Positions 49,819 to 57,714 of a DNA stretch of 61,167 nt are shown here, piece after piece. A program made the position numbers and the translations under genes. Under the pieces are notes generated by a model. That model was not told where the DNA came from. It searched no databases and saw only the letters and a list, made by a program, of their open reading frames with translations. Source of the DNA: [Eubacterium] saphenum (GTDB taxonomy: Bacteria > Bacillota > Clostridia > Lachnospirales > Anaerotignaceae); the NCBI GenBank assembly GCA_004557645.1, contig SFGI01000005.1:1-61167 (forward strand), written 5' to 3'. Each line of letters begins with the position of its first letter. Position 1 is the first letter of the stretch.

Positions 49819-50389
49819 CTAAATACCTATCCCATGCCCTGCACAGCTTTTCCAGCCCTACCGCCTCGATCCGGAAGCAATGGCTGCGGCTGATATGTAC
49901 TTTCCATGCCACCATGTCCCAGTGCAGTCCCTCCGCATGGCGCGCCCAAAGAACATTTTTTTCATTCTCTTCCAAGGCATCCTGCATCACTCTGGCAAGT
50001 TCTGTGTATTCCTGCAGTCGTCTGGCAATAGCTCTTTCATTGATTTCGATTTTCTTTTCCACATCTGCCCGGCTGATGACCTTTCTGCCGATGTTATCAG
50101 ATGATCCTCCACGGACAAGAACGTCTCCAAGCTGGGGAGAAGGTGCAGAAATATATTTCAATGTGGCCCGCAGCTCTTCGTTTCTCTGCCGGAACCATTC
50201 CACGGATTCTTTTTTATTCCCCATCTGCCGCAGCAAACGGATCATTTCCTTTTTGCTGGTAAGATTTCTTCGCTCACGCTCAGAAACCACTAACCCTTGC
50301 CCCCATTCCTCATTCACGCAGCCTTCGCCACTTGTTCCTTCGTCATAACCGGCGGCAAGCCCGTTTCTAGTTATTCCCATCTGCTTCAC
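49796..50389 (-). CDS. ArpU/RinA-like late transcription regulator with repeat-derived N-terminus
   Basis: A 197-residue protein. Residues about 50-197 fit an ArpU-type positional regulator: helical, then a sigma-region-4-like HTH at the end (WARHAEGLHWDMVAWKVHIS, RSHCFRIEAVGL). Such proteins turn on the late operon beginning at terS. Residues 8-43 are encoded by repeat copy R4, read in frame, and look foreign. The original start may have been the Met at residue 49 (AAAAAGGAA upstream). It is the last gene of the early operon. Confidence 0.7.
   Translation of the reverse strand: MKQMGITRNGLAAGYDEGTSGEGCVNEEWGQGLVVSERERRNLTSKKEMIRLLRQMGNKKESVEWFRQRNEELRATLKYISAPSPQLGDVLVRGGSSDNIGRKVISRADVEKKIEINERAIARRLQEYTELARVMQDALEENEKNVLWARHAEGLHWDMVAWKVHISRSHCFRIEAVGLEKLCRAWDRYLENKESEG
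50260..50366 (-). repeat. Prophage repeat copy R4, inside the late-regulator gene
   Basis: On the minus strand: ACGGGCTTGCCGCCG, GGTTATGACGAAGGAACAAG, GAAGGCTGCGTGAATGAG, GAATGGGGGCAAGGGTTAG, TGGTTTCTGAGCGTGAGCG. It lacks the double hairpin. It lies in the 5' part of a reading frame without breaking it. Confidence 0.75.
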
Positions 50390-50792
50390 CCTCCTCCATG
50401 TCCTCCAAAGAAACCTGTAATTTCCTTTCTTTCCTATACTTTTCTTTGATGCTGCTTTCCTTTCCTTTCAGTTTCTTCCAGTGCATCCGAATGCCATGTT
50501 CTCCGCCGCCCTTCTCCTTCCGTTCCTTTGCTTCCGCATATTCAAGCACATCCCCGTAAAACTTCGCCAATTCTCCAATCTCATGCAGCTCCGCCCCTCT
50601 GGCAGAAATCTTTTCTTGTCCCTCCCATGTTTGTCCTTCCGGCGTTTCGTAAAAATCATCCATCTTTTCCCATTCAGCTTTCAGCCAGTCGTCAGTATGT
50701 TTTCTTACAAACGCCCGCATTTCCCGCAGCCAACGAAGCTCCGGAGAAGCCGCCTGCTGCTGCAGGTTCTTTGCTGTATCGCTCAGTCCCAT
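50367..50792 (-). CDS. Hypothetical phage protein, charged and helical
   Basis: A 141-residue protein with high Lys/Glu content and likely coiled helices (AELHEIGELAKFYGDVLEYA near residue 68, then a basic run). No motif is recognised. It lies between dnaB and the late regulator in the early operon; GAGGATGTGAGAAAGT precedes the start. It might be a replication accessory, but nothing proves this. Confidence 0.7.
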   Translation of the reverse strand: MGLSDTAKNLQQQAASPELRWLREMRAFVRKHTDDWLKAEWEKMDDFYETPEGQTWEGQEKISARGAELHEIGELAKFYGDVLEYAEAKERKEKGGGEHGIRMHWKKLKGKESSIKEKYRKERKLQVSLEDMEEGEADGNN

Positions 50793-50808
50793 ACTTTCTC
50801 ACATCCTC

Positions 50809-52155
50809 TCAGCTCCAGCCTTCCGGCGGCTCCTCGTCCGTATTCGTGAATTGATCCAAATCCCGAAAAGTAGTGCTTCGGTTCATCCACCGCAGCCGAA
50901 TTGTACCCGTTGGGCCTTCCCGCTGCTTCGCAATAATCAGCTCCGCCTCTCCCCGGTGTTCCGAATCAGGGAAATAATATTCCTCCCGGTAAAGAAACGC
51001 TACAACATCTGCATCCTGCTCAATGTCACCGCTTTCTCGCAGATCGCTGAGCATGGGCCGCTTGTCTGCCCGATCCTCGCATTTTCGGCTCAGCTGAGAA
51101 AGGGCCAGCACAGGGCATTCAAAATCCTTCGCAAGCCGCTTCAAGCCTCGGCTGATTTCCCCAATCTCCCTTGTTCGGTTTTCTCCCTTGCTCTGTATCA
51201 ACTGCAAATAGTCCACTACAATCAGCCGCAAACGAAAGCCCATGGTCTGCCATTTATGGCATTTTCCCCGCATCCGCTCAATGGTCATGCCGCTTCTGTC
51301 GTCAATCAGCATCCCGCCCATGATCTTTTCAAAGGCTTCCCCGTTGGCTTCAATATCCTGCAGTGTCCGGATCCACTCCTCATCACTGCTGCTCACACTG
51401 AATCGGTCGTTGTCAATCAGGTATTCCGCCGTATAGGCCCGCTGTCCCAGTGCTTCCTTGCTCATTTCCATGCTGAAAATAGCAACTCTGTCCTGCTCCT
51501 CCGTCAGGTGCTTTCTTGCATTTCTGGCAATGTCCAAGGCAAGGGCACTTTTCCCCATGCTTGGCCGAGCCGCCAGAATGTCTAAATCTCCGTCCCGCAG
51601 GCCGCCCAAAGCTCTGTCCAGGTCGTGAAACCCTGTGCTTAGCCCAATCAGACTGTTCCCGGAAGCCCGCAGCGCAGCCAGCTTTTCCAGACGCTTCGCA
51701 AATCCGTCCGCCAATGTTTCCGCTCCGTCCTCGCCGTAGCCGTCCCCCTGCATTCCTGCTAAAATCCTTCCGATCTCCCCTTCGTCCTGCTTGATGGATG
51801 CTTGTACGATCTCGTTTCCCCTCTGCATCATTCTCCTGTAATAACTCAGCCTCTGCAGGTCCTCCACATAGGTTTTCATGTTGATGCTACTGCCTAAAAA
51901 TACAGCGATTTTTGTCAGCCGTTCAATGCCGATCTGCTCGCCCATGCCACGCCTCTGCAGCTCGTTCCATACCGTTACCGCATCAACCACGGGAACTGCC
52001 TGCATAGCTTCAAAAATTTCACGATACATTGGAACGTAAAAATCATCTGCCACAAGAGAATTTTTCCCAAGCTTCTCCGCCTCAGCGTCCATAAGCATAC
52101 AGCCAAGTGCGCTTTTCTCCGCTTCCTCGCTATGTAAATTTTTATATCCTACCAT
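50809..52155 (-). CDS. Phage replicative DNA helicase DnaB
   Basis: A 448-residue hexameric helicase. The N-terminal DnaB domain (EEAEKSALGCMLMDAEAEKL) is followed by a RecA-like motor domain: Walker A ARPSMGKSALAL near residue 198, IFSMEMSKE, Walker B LIVVDYLQLI near residue 290, ALSQLSRKCEDRADKRPMLS, and LRESGDIEQDAD. It should be loaded at the phage origin by the replisome organiser encoded just upstream. Confidence 0.96.
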   Translation of the reverse strand: MVGYKNLHSEEAEKSALGCMLMDAEAEKLGKNSLVADDFYVPMYREIFEAMQAVPVVDAVTVWNELQRRGMGEQIGIERLTKIAVFLGSSINMKTYVEDLQRLSYYRRMMQRGNEIVQASIKQDEGEIGRILAGMQGDGYGEDGAETLADGFAKRLEKLAALRASGNSLIGLSTGFHDLDRALGGLRDGDLDILAARPSMGKSALALDIARNARKHLTEEQDRVAIFSMEMSKEALGQRAYTAEYLIDNDRFSVSSSDEEWIRTLQDIEANGEAFEKIMGGMLIDDRSGMTIERMRGKCHKWQTMGFRLRLIVVDYLQLIQSKGENRTREIGEISRGLKRLAKDFECPVLALSQLSRKCEDRADKRPMLSDLRESGDIEQDADVVAFLYREEYYFPDSEHRGEAELIIAKQREGPTGTIRLRWMNRSTTFRDLDQFTNTDEEPPEGWS

Positions 52156-52175
52156 CTGCTTCCAACTCCTACTTG

Positions 52176-52952
52176 CTACCTACTCAGCCGCCTTGCCATG
52201 GCATCATTGTTTCTGCTATGTGCCGCCTGTGGTTCAGCCGATGCACCTTGTCGATGGGCATCCGTCTGCCCCTTCGACCATTTTGCATCCTGCCGTTCCC
52301 ACAGTCGCACAGCTGCTTTCCAGTCTTTCATTTTGCCTTTGCTCAGCATCCAGCCTCTTGCCTCGTTGTAGTCAATAAAATGCTGCGGGTCAATTTTGTT
52401 GCCCCTCTCCATACAATAGGCTTGTACCTCCTGTAAGCTGGGTGGGGTAAAGCTGCGCTTTGCGCTGCTTTTCTTTTTATCTTTTTCTTTCTCTATCTCT
52501 ATCTCTTTCTCTATCTCTGGTGGTCGTTTGTCCGACACTCCTTGGACAATGTCCGGACAATGTCCCAAATTTTTATTATTTTGTCTGTAAAGTCTTTTTC
52601 TCTGTGCCTCTGATGTTTCCATTCCGACCATGTCCTGCAGAGAAGAAAGGTAAATTTCTCCATTTTCCAATATCTCAACCAGTTTAATTTCTTTGAAAAG
52701 TTCCATTGCCACAACCACAGTGTCAACATCTGTTCGTGTCATTTCGGAAAGCTTCATGGCATCATAGGGAACCAGCATATCCCCAACCTTGCGAATCAAT
52801 ACCCCGTCACTTTTCAGACTTTTCAGGCATAATTTGAGATAGAAAAGCGCATATTCCTTCCCGTTTGGCTGTTCTTCCAGCCATTCGATTGTATCATCTT
52901 CAAAGAAATCCTCTTTCAACTTCATCCAGTAGTATTTCTTATTTCTGCTCAT
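52176..52952 (-). CDS. Replisome organiser / replication initiator
   Basis: A 258-residue protein. Residues 1-125 (KYYWMKLKEDFFEDDTIEWL and GKEYALFYLKLCLKSL) match the phage replisome organiser N-terminal domain, a winged-helix fold. The middle is a low-complexity Glu/Lys/Ile run, and the C-terminal 70 residues (EVQAYCMERGNKIDPQHFID and DWKAAVRLWERQ) resemble the DnaD-like helicase-loading tail. It overlaps the MazG-like gene by 14 bases and precedes dnaB. The coding region holds a probable origin (52544-52565). Confidence 0.88.
   Translation of the reverse strand: MSRNKKYYWMKLKEDFFEDDTIEWLEEQPNGKEYALFYLKLCLKSLKSDGVLIRKVGDMLVPYDAMKLSEMTRTDVDTVVVAMELFKEIKLVEILENGEIYLSSLQDMVGMETSEAQRKRLYRQNNKNLGHCPDIVQGVSDKRPPEIEKEIEIEKEKDKKKSSAKRSFTPPSLQEVQAYCMERGNKIDPQHFIDYNEARGWMLSKGKMKDWKAAVRLWERQDAKWSKGQTDAHRQGASAEPQAAHSRNNDAMARRLSR
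52544..52565. repeat. Two tandem 11-base palindromes, candidate origin iterons
   Basis: GGACAATGTCC occurs twice head to tail and each copy is palindromic. A further GTTTGTCCGACAC lies just before them, and a very AT-rich stretch (AAATTTTTATTATTTTG) follows. The cluster lies inside the initiator gene, a common place for phage origins. Confidence 0.6.
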
Positions 52953-53280
52953 GGTCCTCCTCTCCCTTCAGCCGTCCAACCCATCTGTTTGCCTTAAATT
53001 CCATTATTTTTTCTACCTCTTCCAAGTCCTCCGGATCATCCCAAAGAAGAAGCTCCGCCAAAAGCATCACATCCGCAATTTCTTCCAAAAGGTTCTCCCT
53101 CGCCTGTTTCCAAGATACAGTGGTTGGGTTCACGTTTCCCATTTTTCTTCTGTATTTCATGGCCGCCTGGGTCAGCTCCGCCGCTTCCTCCGCCATCTGG
53201 CAGAGCAGCTCTTCATATTTCAGAGTATGTAAAATATATTCCATGTTTTTCTTGTGCAGAGTATCCTTTTTCTGTTCCAT
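52939..53280 (-). CDS. MazG-like nucleotide pyrophosphohydrolase
   Basis: A 113-residue all-helical protein with metal-binding pattern CQMAEEAAELTQAAMK near residue 27 and LLEEIADVMLLAELLL near residue 64 (E-E-x-x-E ... E-x-x-D), typical of MazG-like enzymes that hydrolyse non-canonical or alarmone nucleotides. Phages often carry one to shape nucleotide pools. It overlaps the replisome organiser. Confidence 0.85.
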   Translation of the reverse strand: MEQKKDTLHKKNMEYILHTLKYEELLCQMAEEAAELTQAAMKYRRKMGNVNPTTVSWKQARENLLEEIADVMLLAELLLWDDPEDLEEVEKIMEFKANRWVGRLKGEEDHEQK

Positions 53281-53295
53281 CCTACATCCCTCCTC

Positions 53296-53589
53296 TCAAA
53301 TAAACCGACATTCCTTCCCGAACATCGCCGCACAGAAATTCAGGCACAGGCACAGCTTGTCCCCTTCGCATCCGTCCATGTAAACCACACAGTCCGCCTG
53401 GGCCATGACCGCCAGACTGCGCCCCAGAAATTCTAAAAGCTGTTCCTCCTTCCCCCGGAAGGGAATATCAAGGATCTCGTATGTCTCCCCGGAATAAAAA
53501 TCATTCAGAGCCACCCGCACAGCTTCCTGATCTATCTGCAGATCGCTTTCTGTCTTGTCTTTTTGTGATTGCACAACAAATACCTTCAT
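53296..53589 (-). CDS. Hypothetical protein, deoxyribosyltransferase-like fold possible
   Basis: A 97-residue protein. The start MKVFVVQSQ and the late block LAVMAQADCVVYMDGCEGD, followed by Cys/Ala helix and FGKECRFI, recall small DUF4406-like proteins with a nucleoside 2-deoxyribosyltransferase-like fold. GGAGGAGTGATAAGG gives start 53589. The catalytic residue of that family cannot be assigned with confidence. Confidence 0.6.
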   Translation of the reverse strand: MKVFVVQSQKDKTESDLQIDQEAVRVALNDFYSGETYEILDIPFRGKEEQLLEFLGRSLAVMAQADCVVYMDGCEGDKLCLCLNFCAAMFGKECRFI

Positions 53590-53594
53590 CCTTA

Positions 53595-53954
53595 TCACTC
53601 CTCCAAAGGTCTGTTCCAGCAGTCATAGCATTTATCGAATTCTGTACAGCAACCTTTTACTTCGGTTCTATATCCTAATACATGCGGGCAAACCAAAGGG
53701 TCCCCAGTTGTTTTTCTTGGCGCATTCGGGTGCTTCTCAAAGAAATCCTGTAGCATCGTTTTCTGTGGATGTTCCTCCGCCCATTTCTGTACGATATCGA
53801 TTGCTTCTTCTGGATATTTACCTTTAATTTCTTCGCAACACACTTCTTTAGAATTATTTACATCCGCCAATGGACATACGCTGCAAGAAATATCGCAATT
53901 ATTCGTCATTCTTCCTCTTTGTTTTAAATATTCCACCGCTGTCATTTCAGCCAT
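53595..53954 (-). CDS. Cysteine-rich hypothetical phage protein
   Basis: A 119-residue protein with ten cysteines, grouped as CDISCSVCPL near residue 20 and CCTEFDKCYDCW near the C-terminus. This suggests zinc or Fe-S binding. A short AVEYLKQRGRMTNNC start occurs in other small phage proteins. Function unknown. GAGGAGGGAGAAAA precedes the start. Confidence 0.7.
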   Translation of the reverse strand: MAEMTAVEYLKQRGRMTNNCDISCSVCPLADVNNSKEVCCEEIKGKYPEEAIDIVQKWAEEHPQKTMLQDFFEKHPNAPRKTTGDPLVCPHVLGYRTEVKGCCTEFDKCYDCWNRPLEE

Positions 53955-53966
53955 TTTTCTCCCTCC

Positions 53967-54173
53967 TCATCCATACCAAATATCTTCCATTTCCGTCCCT
54001 TCCACCAAATCCTCTACCCGATCCTCGGCGTAGTAAGCAATGGCGCAAAGGGTGCTTCTGGTTCTCACGCCACGCCACAGGGTAAGTCTGGAAACGCCTG
54101 TTTCTCTCTCCATTCCCTGTATGCTCTTTCCCTTCTTCCGCAGGATGCGAACCAGCTTTGTTCGAAAATCCAT
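53967..54173 (-). CDS. Small HTH protein
   Basis: A 68-residue protein with a single HTH (LRKKGKSIQGMERETGVSR followed by LTLWRGVRTRS). It lacks any effector domain. It is one of several small genes in the early operon and may regulate it. Its stop and start join the neighbouring genes without a gap. Confidence 0.7.
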   Translation of the reverse strand: MDFRTKLVRILRKKGKSIQGMERETGVSRLTLWRGVRTRSTLCAIAYYAEDRVEDLVEGTEMEDIWYG

Positions 54174-54449
54174 TTAATCACTTCCCATTTTCGCCCCGCA
54201 ATGACAATACGGTTCTGCTGTATACACAGTTCTTCCGCACTCTGAACACTTAAGAGAAGTTAAAACCATTCTGTCAGGAAGAAGTATATCCTGCTTATAA
54301 ACAGGTTCCCACTTCCCATGACGCACAGTGTCTATGGTTGGCATTGTGTTTATCGTGCATAGTACTGTTGTTTTTGTTTCATATGGCATATCGATCTTAC
54401 GGATATATTCCGCAAGCAAATTTCCATCAATCGCCCTTTGTTCGCTCAT
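54174..54449 (-). CDS. Zinc-ribbon hypothetical phage protein
   Basis: A 91-residue protein. AIDGNLLAEYIRK near the start and PTIDTVRHGKWEP in the middle recur in small Firmicutes phage proteins. The C-terminal CSECGRTV and CHCGAKMG form a zinc ribbon. It overlaps the 39-residue gene by 4 bases. Confidence 0.7.
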   Translation of the reverse strand: MSEQRAIDGNLLAEYIRKIDMPYETKTTVLCTINTMPTIDTVRHGKWEPVYKQDILLPDRMVLTSLKCSECGRTVYTAEPYCHCGAKMGSD

Positions 54450-54565
54450 TTTTCCACCATCGCTTTCAGTTCTTTATAAGCAGCTTTGTCTTTCTCGAAA
54501 GACTCTTTTCCCAGTTCCCAGCTAACCATATCCAATACTGACGCATGGTCATTCCACCTGTTCAT
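54446..54565 (-). CDS. Small hypothetical gene (39 residues)
   Basis: A 39-codon frame starting MNRWNDHASVLDMVSWELGK and ending KELKAMVEK. It overlaps the downstream ATG by 4 bases (ATGA) and the upstream stop by 17 bases, filling an otherwise empty gap in the early operon. The Glu/Lys-rich helical composition looks like real coding sequence. Upstream GGATGGAG may be its ribosome site. Confidence 0.55.
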   Translation of the reverse strand: MNRWNDHASVLDMVSWELGKESFEKDKAAYKELKAMVEK

Positions 54566-54722
54566 GTATCTCAATACTCCATCCACATTTACAAGTGCGT
54601 TTGAAATATCCAATCTCTGTATCAATTTCCAAAGTTCCCGTTCCTCCGCCTATCGTTTCACAGCCACATCTCGGACATTTTGCATGTTTCACTGTCAATT
54701 TGTGTGCATCATCAAATGTCAT
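54549..54722 (-). CDS. Small zinc-binding phage protein
   Basis: A 57-residue protein with CPRCGCE and CKCGWS, enough for one zinc site. ATG 54722 lies after GGAGGGCGACAGAAGA; an earlier ATG at 54746 has no ribosome site. Function unknown. Confidence 0.6.
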   Translation of the reverse strand: MTFDDAHKLTVKHAKCPRCGCETIGGGTGTLEIDTEIGYFKRTCKCGWSIEIHEQVE

Positions 54723-54828
54723 TCTTCTGTCGCCCTCCTGTTCCATAATTCATATCACTCACCATCCATCTTTTCCTGTGCCGCTTCGGCTTACTTTCTG
54801 AACAGGAATACATTTTTTCCAAAATCAT
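54712..54828 (-). CDS. Possible small basic gene (38 residues)
   Basis: A short frame, starting MILEKMYSCSES and rich in Lys/Arg (KPKRHRKRW), overlaps the next start by 11 bases. The first ATG directly abuts AAGGAAG, which is poor spacing, and the second ATG has only a weak site. It could equally be a chance frame. Confidence 0.3.
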   Translation of the reverse strand: MILEKMYSCSESKPKRHRKRWMVSDMNYGTGGRQKNDI

Positions 54829-54865
54829 CTTCCTTAAAAGCACCGCAAAAAACGACTCTCTTTGT

Positions 54866-55096
54866 TCACTTTTTGCTATTACCTTTCTCCCAGAAAGCCT
54901 TAATGCCCAATTCCAAAACCTCTTTCATTCTACCTTCATCGATTACAATGGAAAAATCCAAATCGCTTTCGGCAGCTAACCTTGCAGCTTCATTCAAAAT
55001 AATTTCATCAACATTTTCATAACAAACTACAGAAAATTTGTTCTGTAAAATATGAATGGGAGAAGGTAAAAAACTATCATCAACTCTCTTTTCCAT
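54866..55096 (-). CDS. Hypothetical phage protein (76 residues)
   Basis: A small acidic protein with a central helix (NVDEIILNEAARLAAESDLD) and a C-terminal ELGIKAFWEKG block. TAGGAGGGGTAAGG lies before ATG 55096. No family recognised. Confidence 0.6.
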   Translation of the reverse strand: MEKRVDDSFLPSPIHILQNKFSVVCYENVDEIILNEAARLAAESDLDFSIVIDEGRMKEVLELGIKAFWEKGNSKK

Positions 55097-55107
55097 CCTT
55101 ACCCCTC

Positions 55108-55551
55108 CTAAATCGGCATATCCGGCAAAGGCATCCAATGGGACACATTCGCATTCTCCCATTCCTCATATCCATCTATGATCCATCCTTCTTCTCCTGC
55201 ATAGCATCCGATCTGAATCGCATTATGGAACGAAATATTCCCGAAAATCCCGTTGACGCAAACCAGAACTATTTTATCTTTTTGTGGAAGCTCATGGGCT
55301 GCCACCCGCCAACGCAGCTTGTTCTTCATCTCAACCAGTCTCTCTTCCAGTTTCCTGTTTTTTCGAAGCAACCGATAACTGTTGCTTTTGTCGAAGGTAT
55401 TCAGCTGCTCAATGGTATCTGCCGCCTCCCGCATCAGCGCGCATCCATGAACCCCGCAGCTATTCTCATACTCACAGCCGAGACACATCAGGCCTCCGGT
55501 CTGTACCTTCGCTCTTCTTAATTCACGCACCAGCATTTCTGTCCTGTCCAT
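55108..55551 (-). CDS. DUF551-type phage protein
   Basis: A 147-residue protein with CLGCEYENSCGVHGCA near residue 23, a coiled helix (YRLLRKNRKLEERLVEMKNK), and a C-terminal DUF551-like domain (VAAHELPQKDKIVLVCVNG ... VSHWMPLPDMP). Such proteins are frequent in early regions of Firmicutes phages; their role is not known. Confidence 0.75.
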   Translation of the reverse strand: MDRTEMLVRELRRAKVQTGGLMCLGCEYENSCGVHGCALMREAADTIEQLNTFDKSNSYRLLRKNRKLEERLVEMKNKLRWRVAAHELPQKDKIVLVCVNGIFGNISFHNAIQIGCYAGEEGWIIDGYEEWENANVSHWMPLPDMPI

Positions 55552-55566
55552 CTTCCCCGCCTCCCA

Positions 55567-56112
55567 TCATTTCAGCGCTCTCCAGATATCACAGATATCC
55601 GCCAGCCAATCCATAGAATCAATTTCTGTATCCTCACGAATATTTTGAAAAAGATTTTCCTCAATGAATTCTCTCAGGCTTTCGGCATGGCTTCTGCTCA
55701 GCAGAAGCATCCTTTCTCCGTCAATTTCCGCCTGTACTGCTTTTCCCTGTTCTTCCTCTGCCTGCATTTCCTGTGCTGCTTCCTCCGCCTGCATTTCCGC
55801 TGCAGTTTCCTTCTCCAGCATTTTCTTTGATTCCTCTTTTGTTTCTTCTACTGCTTCTGTCAGCACTTCTTCCGCCGGTTCTTTTTCCATGGCTTCCTGC
55901 TCCTTCTTTTTCTGCTTCCTTTCCTCCGCCAGACGCTCCTTGTTTTTCTGATACCATTCGGCTTTCTGCTTTTTCCTTTTTTCCGCTGCCGTCATGCCGC
56001 TTTCATCCTTTACGGCATCCTTCGCCTTTTTTCTCTCCCGCGGTGTCATTTCGTCCAGACACTTCTCAAATTTACAATTCAGACAATCCATGTCACAGGA
56101 TCTTCTTCCCAT
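55567..56112 (-). CDS. Coiled-coil hypothetical phage protein
   Basis: A 181-residue protein. An N-terminal CxxCxxxxC (MDCLNCKFEKC) is followed by basic then Glu/Ala-rich heptads (about residues 40-125) that should form a long coiled coil, and a C-terminal 45-residue globular part (IEENLFQNIREDTEIDSMDW). The layout suggests a DNA-contacting or scaffold role, but this is a guess. Confidence 0.7.
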   Translation of the reverse strand: MGRRSCDMDCLNCKFEKCLDEMTPRERKKAKDAVKDESGMTAAEKRKKQKAEWYQKNKERLAEERKQKKKEQEAMEKEPAEEVLTEAVEETKEESKKMLEKETAAEMQAEEAAQEMQAEEEQGKAVQAEIDGERMLLLSRSHAESLREFIEENLFQNIREDTEIDSMDWLADICDIWRALK

Positions 56113-56119
56113 TCCGTTT

Positions 56120-56956
56120 TCATCCCCGCTTTCTCCGCTTCAACTCATTTTCCAGCTCCTTCGTACTGCAAAGAGCCAGCTTCCGCTTCCGATCTATGTA
56201 TTCCTGCGGCGGTGTATGTGTTTTATATCTTCCCATGAAATCCGTTTTTTTCAGGTCAAACAATTCATAACACGCCTTGTTTTTCACCTGCCCATCCGGC
56301 AGAAGAACCCACCACATATTGTTGACATTGTGGTATACCCTGCCACGGTATAAATACCCGTTCCAGTCTCTGAAATACTTTGTTTCCCCGTTGTGCAGGA
56401 TATTTTCGTTTCTGTCCCTGCCGTTGTAATCATTTTCTGTTGTCTCCCCGTCCACATCGGAAAGATGAAACCATGTATTCTGGGGATGATGCCGGCTTAG
56501 CAGATAATTTTGAATGATAAATGCTTCACCCTTGAAGCTATCCTTGCTGTATTCCACAAAAAAACCACGTTGAAAAAAATACTGAATCAACTTTTTCATC
56601 GTCCAGTCATATCTTTTCTGAATCAGATACGGCATTTTTTCATATTTGTCAAAATCGTAAAATCCACCATTCGGATTTTCATGGTATACATCCTGATAAA
56701 ATTTAACACGAAAAACATTAGGATGATATTCTGCCTTGAATCGTAACTCTCCAAAACCTCCGGCTCTGCGTGTATCATTCAAACGTGGATAGTACCTTTT
56801 AATTTCCTTATCCTCTCCCACATAGAACCCGATAGAACCCAAAAACCGCAATGTGTCTTTGAAATTTTCCCAGTGCGGACCTTCGTTTTCAAAACTGTGC
56901 GGCAAATCTCCTCTGTGTATAGAAAATTCCGTATCATGTATTGAAACTTTTCCCAT
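56120..56956 (-). CDS. Hypothetical phage protein (278 residues)
   Basis: An aromatic-rich, soluble protein (many Tyr, Phe, Trp and His; for example RKVYHNV-type strands and NTWFHLSDVDGETTENDYNG near residue 160) with a basic C-terminal tail, KRRKRG. No catalytic motif is recognised. AAGGTAAGGGGGGAAGGAA precedes the start. It lies in the early operon. Confidence 0.7.
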   Translation of the reverse strand: MGKVSIHDTEFSIHRGDLPHSFENEGPHWENFKDTLRFLGSIGFYVGEDKEIKRYYPRLNDTRRAGGFGELRFKAEYHPNVFRVKFYQDVYHENPNGGFYDFDKYEKMPYLIQKRYDWTMKKLIQYFFQRGFFVEYSKDSFKGEAFIIQNYLLSRHHPQNTWFHLSDVDGETTENDYNGRDRNENILHNGETKYFRDWNGYLYRGRVYHNVNNMWWVLLPDGQVKNKACYELFDLKKTDFMGRYKTHTPPQEYIDRKRKLALCSTKELENELKRRKRG

Positions 56957-57371
56957 TTCCTTCCCCCCTTACCTTCTCTGCAATGTCAAACCATCTGGGC
57001 CGCCGCTCCGTCTCTCTGGTTGTCCACCCCATCTTTCTGTCGTTCTCCAGCTTCGCTTTTGCCTTCCAAAATGGCTCCAAAGGGTAAATCTTCGTTGCAT
57101 CGCATACATTTTTCCCCTCTGTCCCAATCCGTTCCAAAAGAAATGTCTTTCTTTCTATGTAACGTCCTCTTGCGCTGATGATTCTCCATTTCTTCATGCT
57201 GCTGTCAATGACGATAACGTCTTTTTTCAGCAACTTCTCCAAATGCATCGCAATGGTTTTGAAATCTCTGTGCAGACGAAGCTTTTCCTTCTTCGCCTTA
57301 TCCTTCTCTTTCAGCATCTCCTGGGCATAATTCTTTTCCAGGTCAACGCCGTAAAACATTCGCTTTGCCAT
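56934..57371 (-). CDS. Hypothetical phage protein (145 residues)
   Basis: A basic, helical protein (NYAQEMLKEKDKAKKEKLRL near residue 13). GAGAGGAGGA lies 6 bases before ATG 57371. The frame is open upstream to an ATG at 57491, adding 40 residues (PGKGDLPPAFMLGNKVLTVC) that may belong to a separate or older gene. No family recognised. Confidence 0.6.
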   Translation of the reverse strand: MAKRMFYGVDLEKNYAQEMLKEKDKAKKEKLRLHRDFKTIAMHLEKLLKKDVIVIDSSMKKWRIISARGRYIERKTFLLERIGTEGKNVCDATKIYPLEPFWKAKAKLENDRKMGWTTRETERRPRWFDIAEKVRGEGNGKSFNT

Positions 57372-57504
57372 TCTCATTCCTCCTCTCTCCATCCTTCCTT
57401 CATACTGCCAAACAAAGCACTGACATACAGTCAGCACCTTGTTTCCCAGCATGAAAGCCGGGGGCAGGTCTCCCTTCCCCGGCATTCTCATTGTTTATTA
57501 ACAC

Positions 57505-57714
57505 TCATTTTTTGACATCCAGTGCTTTTCTCAATTTCTTTTCAATATTGAATTTCGCCGCATCAATAAACATACTGCGAATAAAAATAGGAGCATCTTT
57601 TAATGCTTTTTCTGCACATATTGCAAAATTATCCTCCAGCACCTCCATACACAAGACTGCATCGCCTTTAACTTCGCTTTTTACCACGCAATTCTCGTCT
57701 TCAACAAAGTGCAT
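57505..57714 (-). CDS. Small hypothetical protein after the gp49-like gene
   Basis: A 69-residue protein (HFVEDENCVVKSEVKGDAVL, then EKALKDAPIFIRSMFIDAAK). It overlaps the end of the gp49-like gene by 14 bases. The same frame is open upstream to 57864, across a C8 tract. A one-base slip there would fuse it to the previous protein. AGAAAGGGAAGA may serve ATG 57714. Confidence 0.55.
   Translation of the reverse strand: MHFVEDENCVVKSEVKGDAVLCMEVLEDNFAICAEKALKDAPIFIRSMFIDAAKFNIEKKLRKALDVKK

Noticed and set aside
50851..51585. A 244-codon plus-strand frame opposite dnaB
   Set aside because: Antisense shadow of the helicase gene with no supporting signals.
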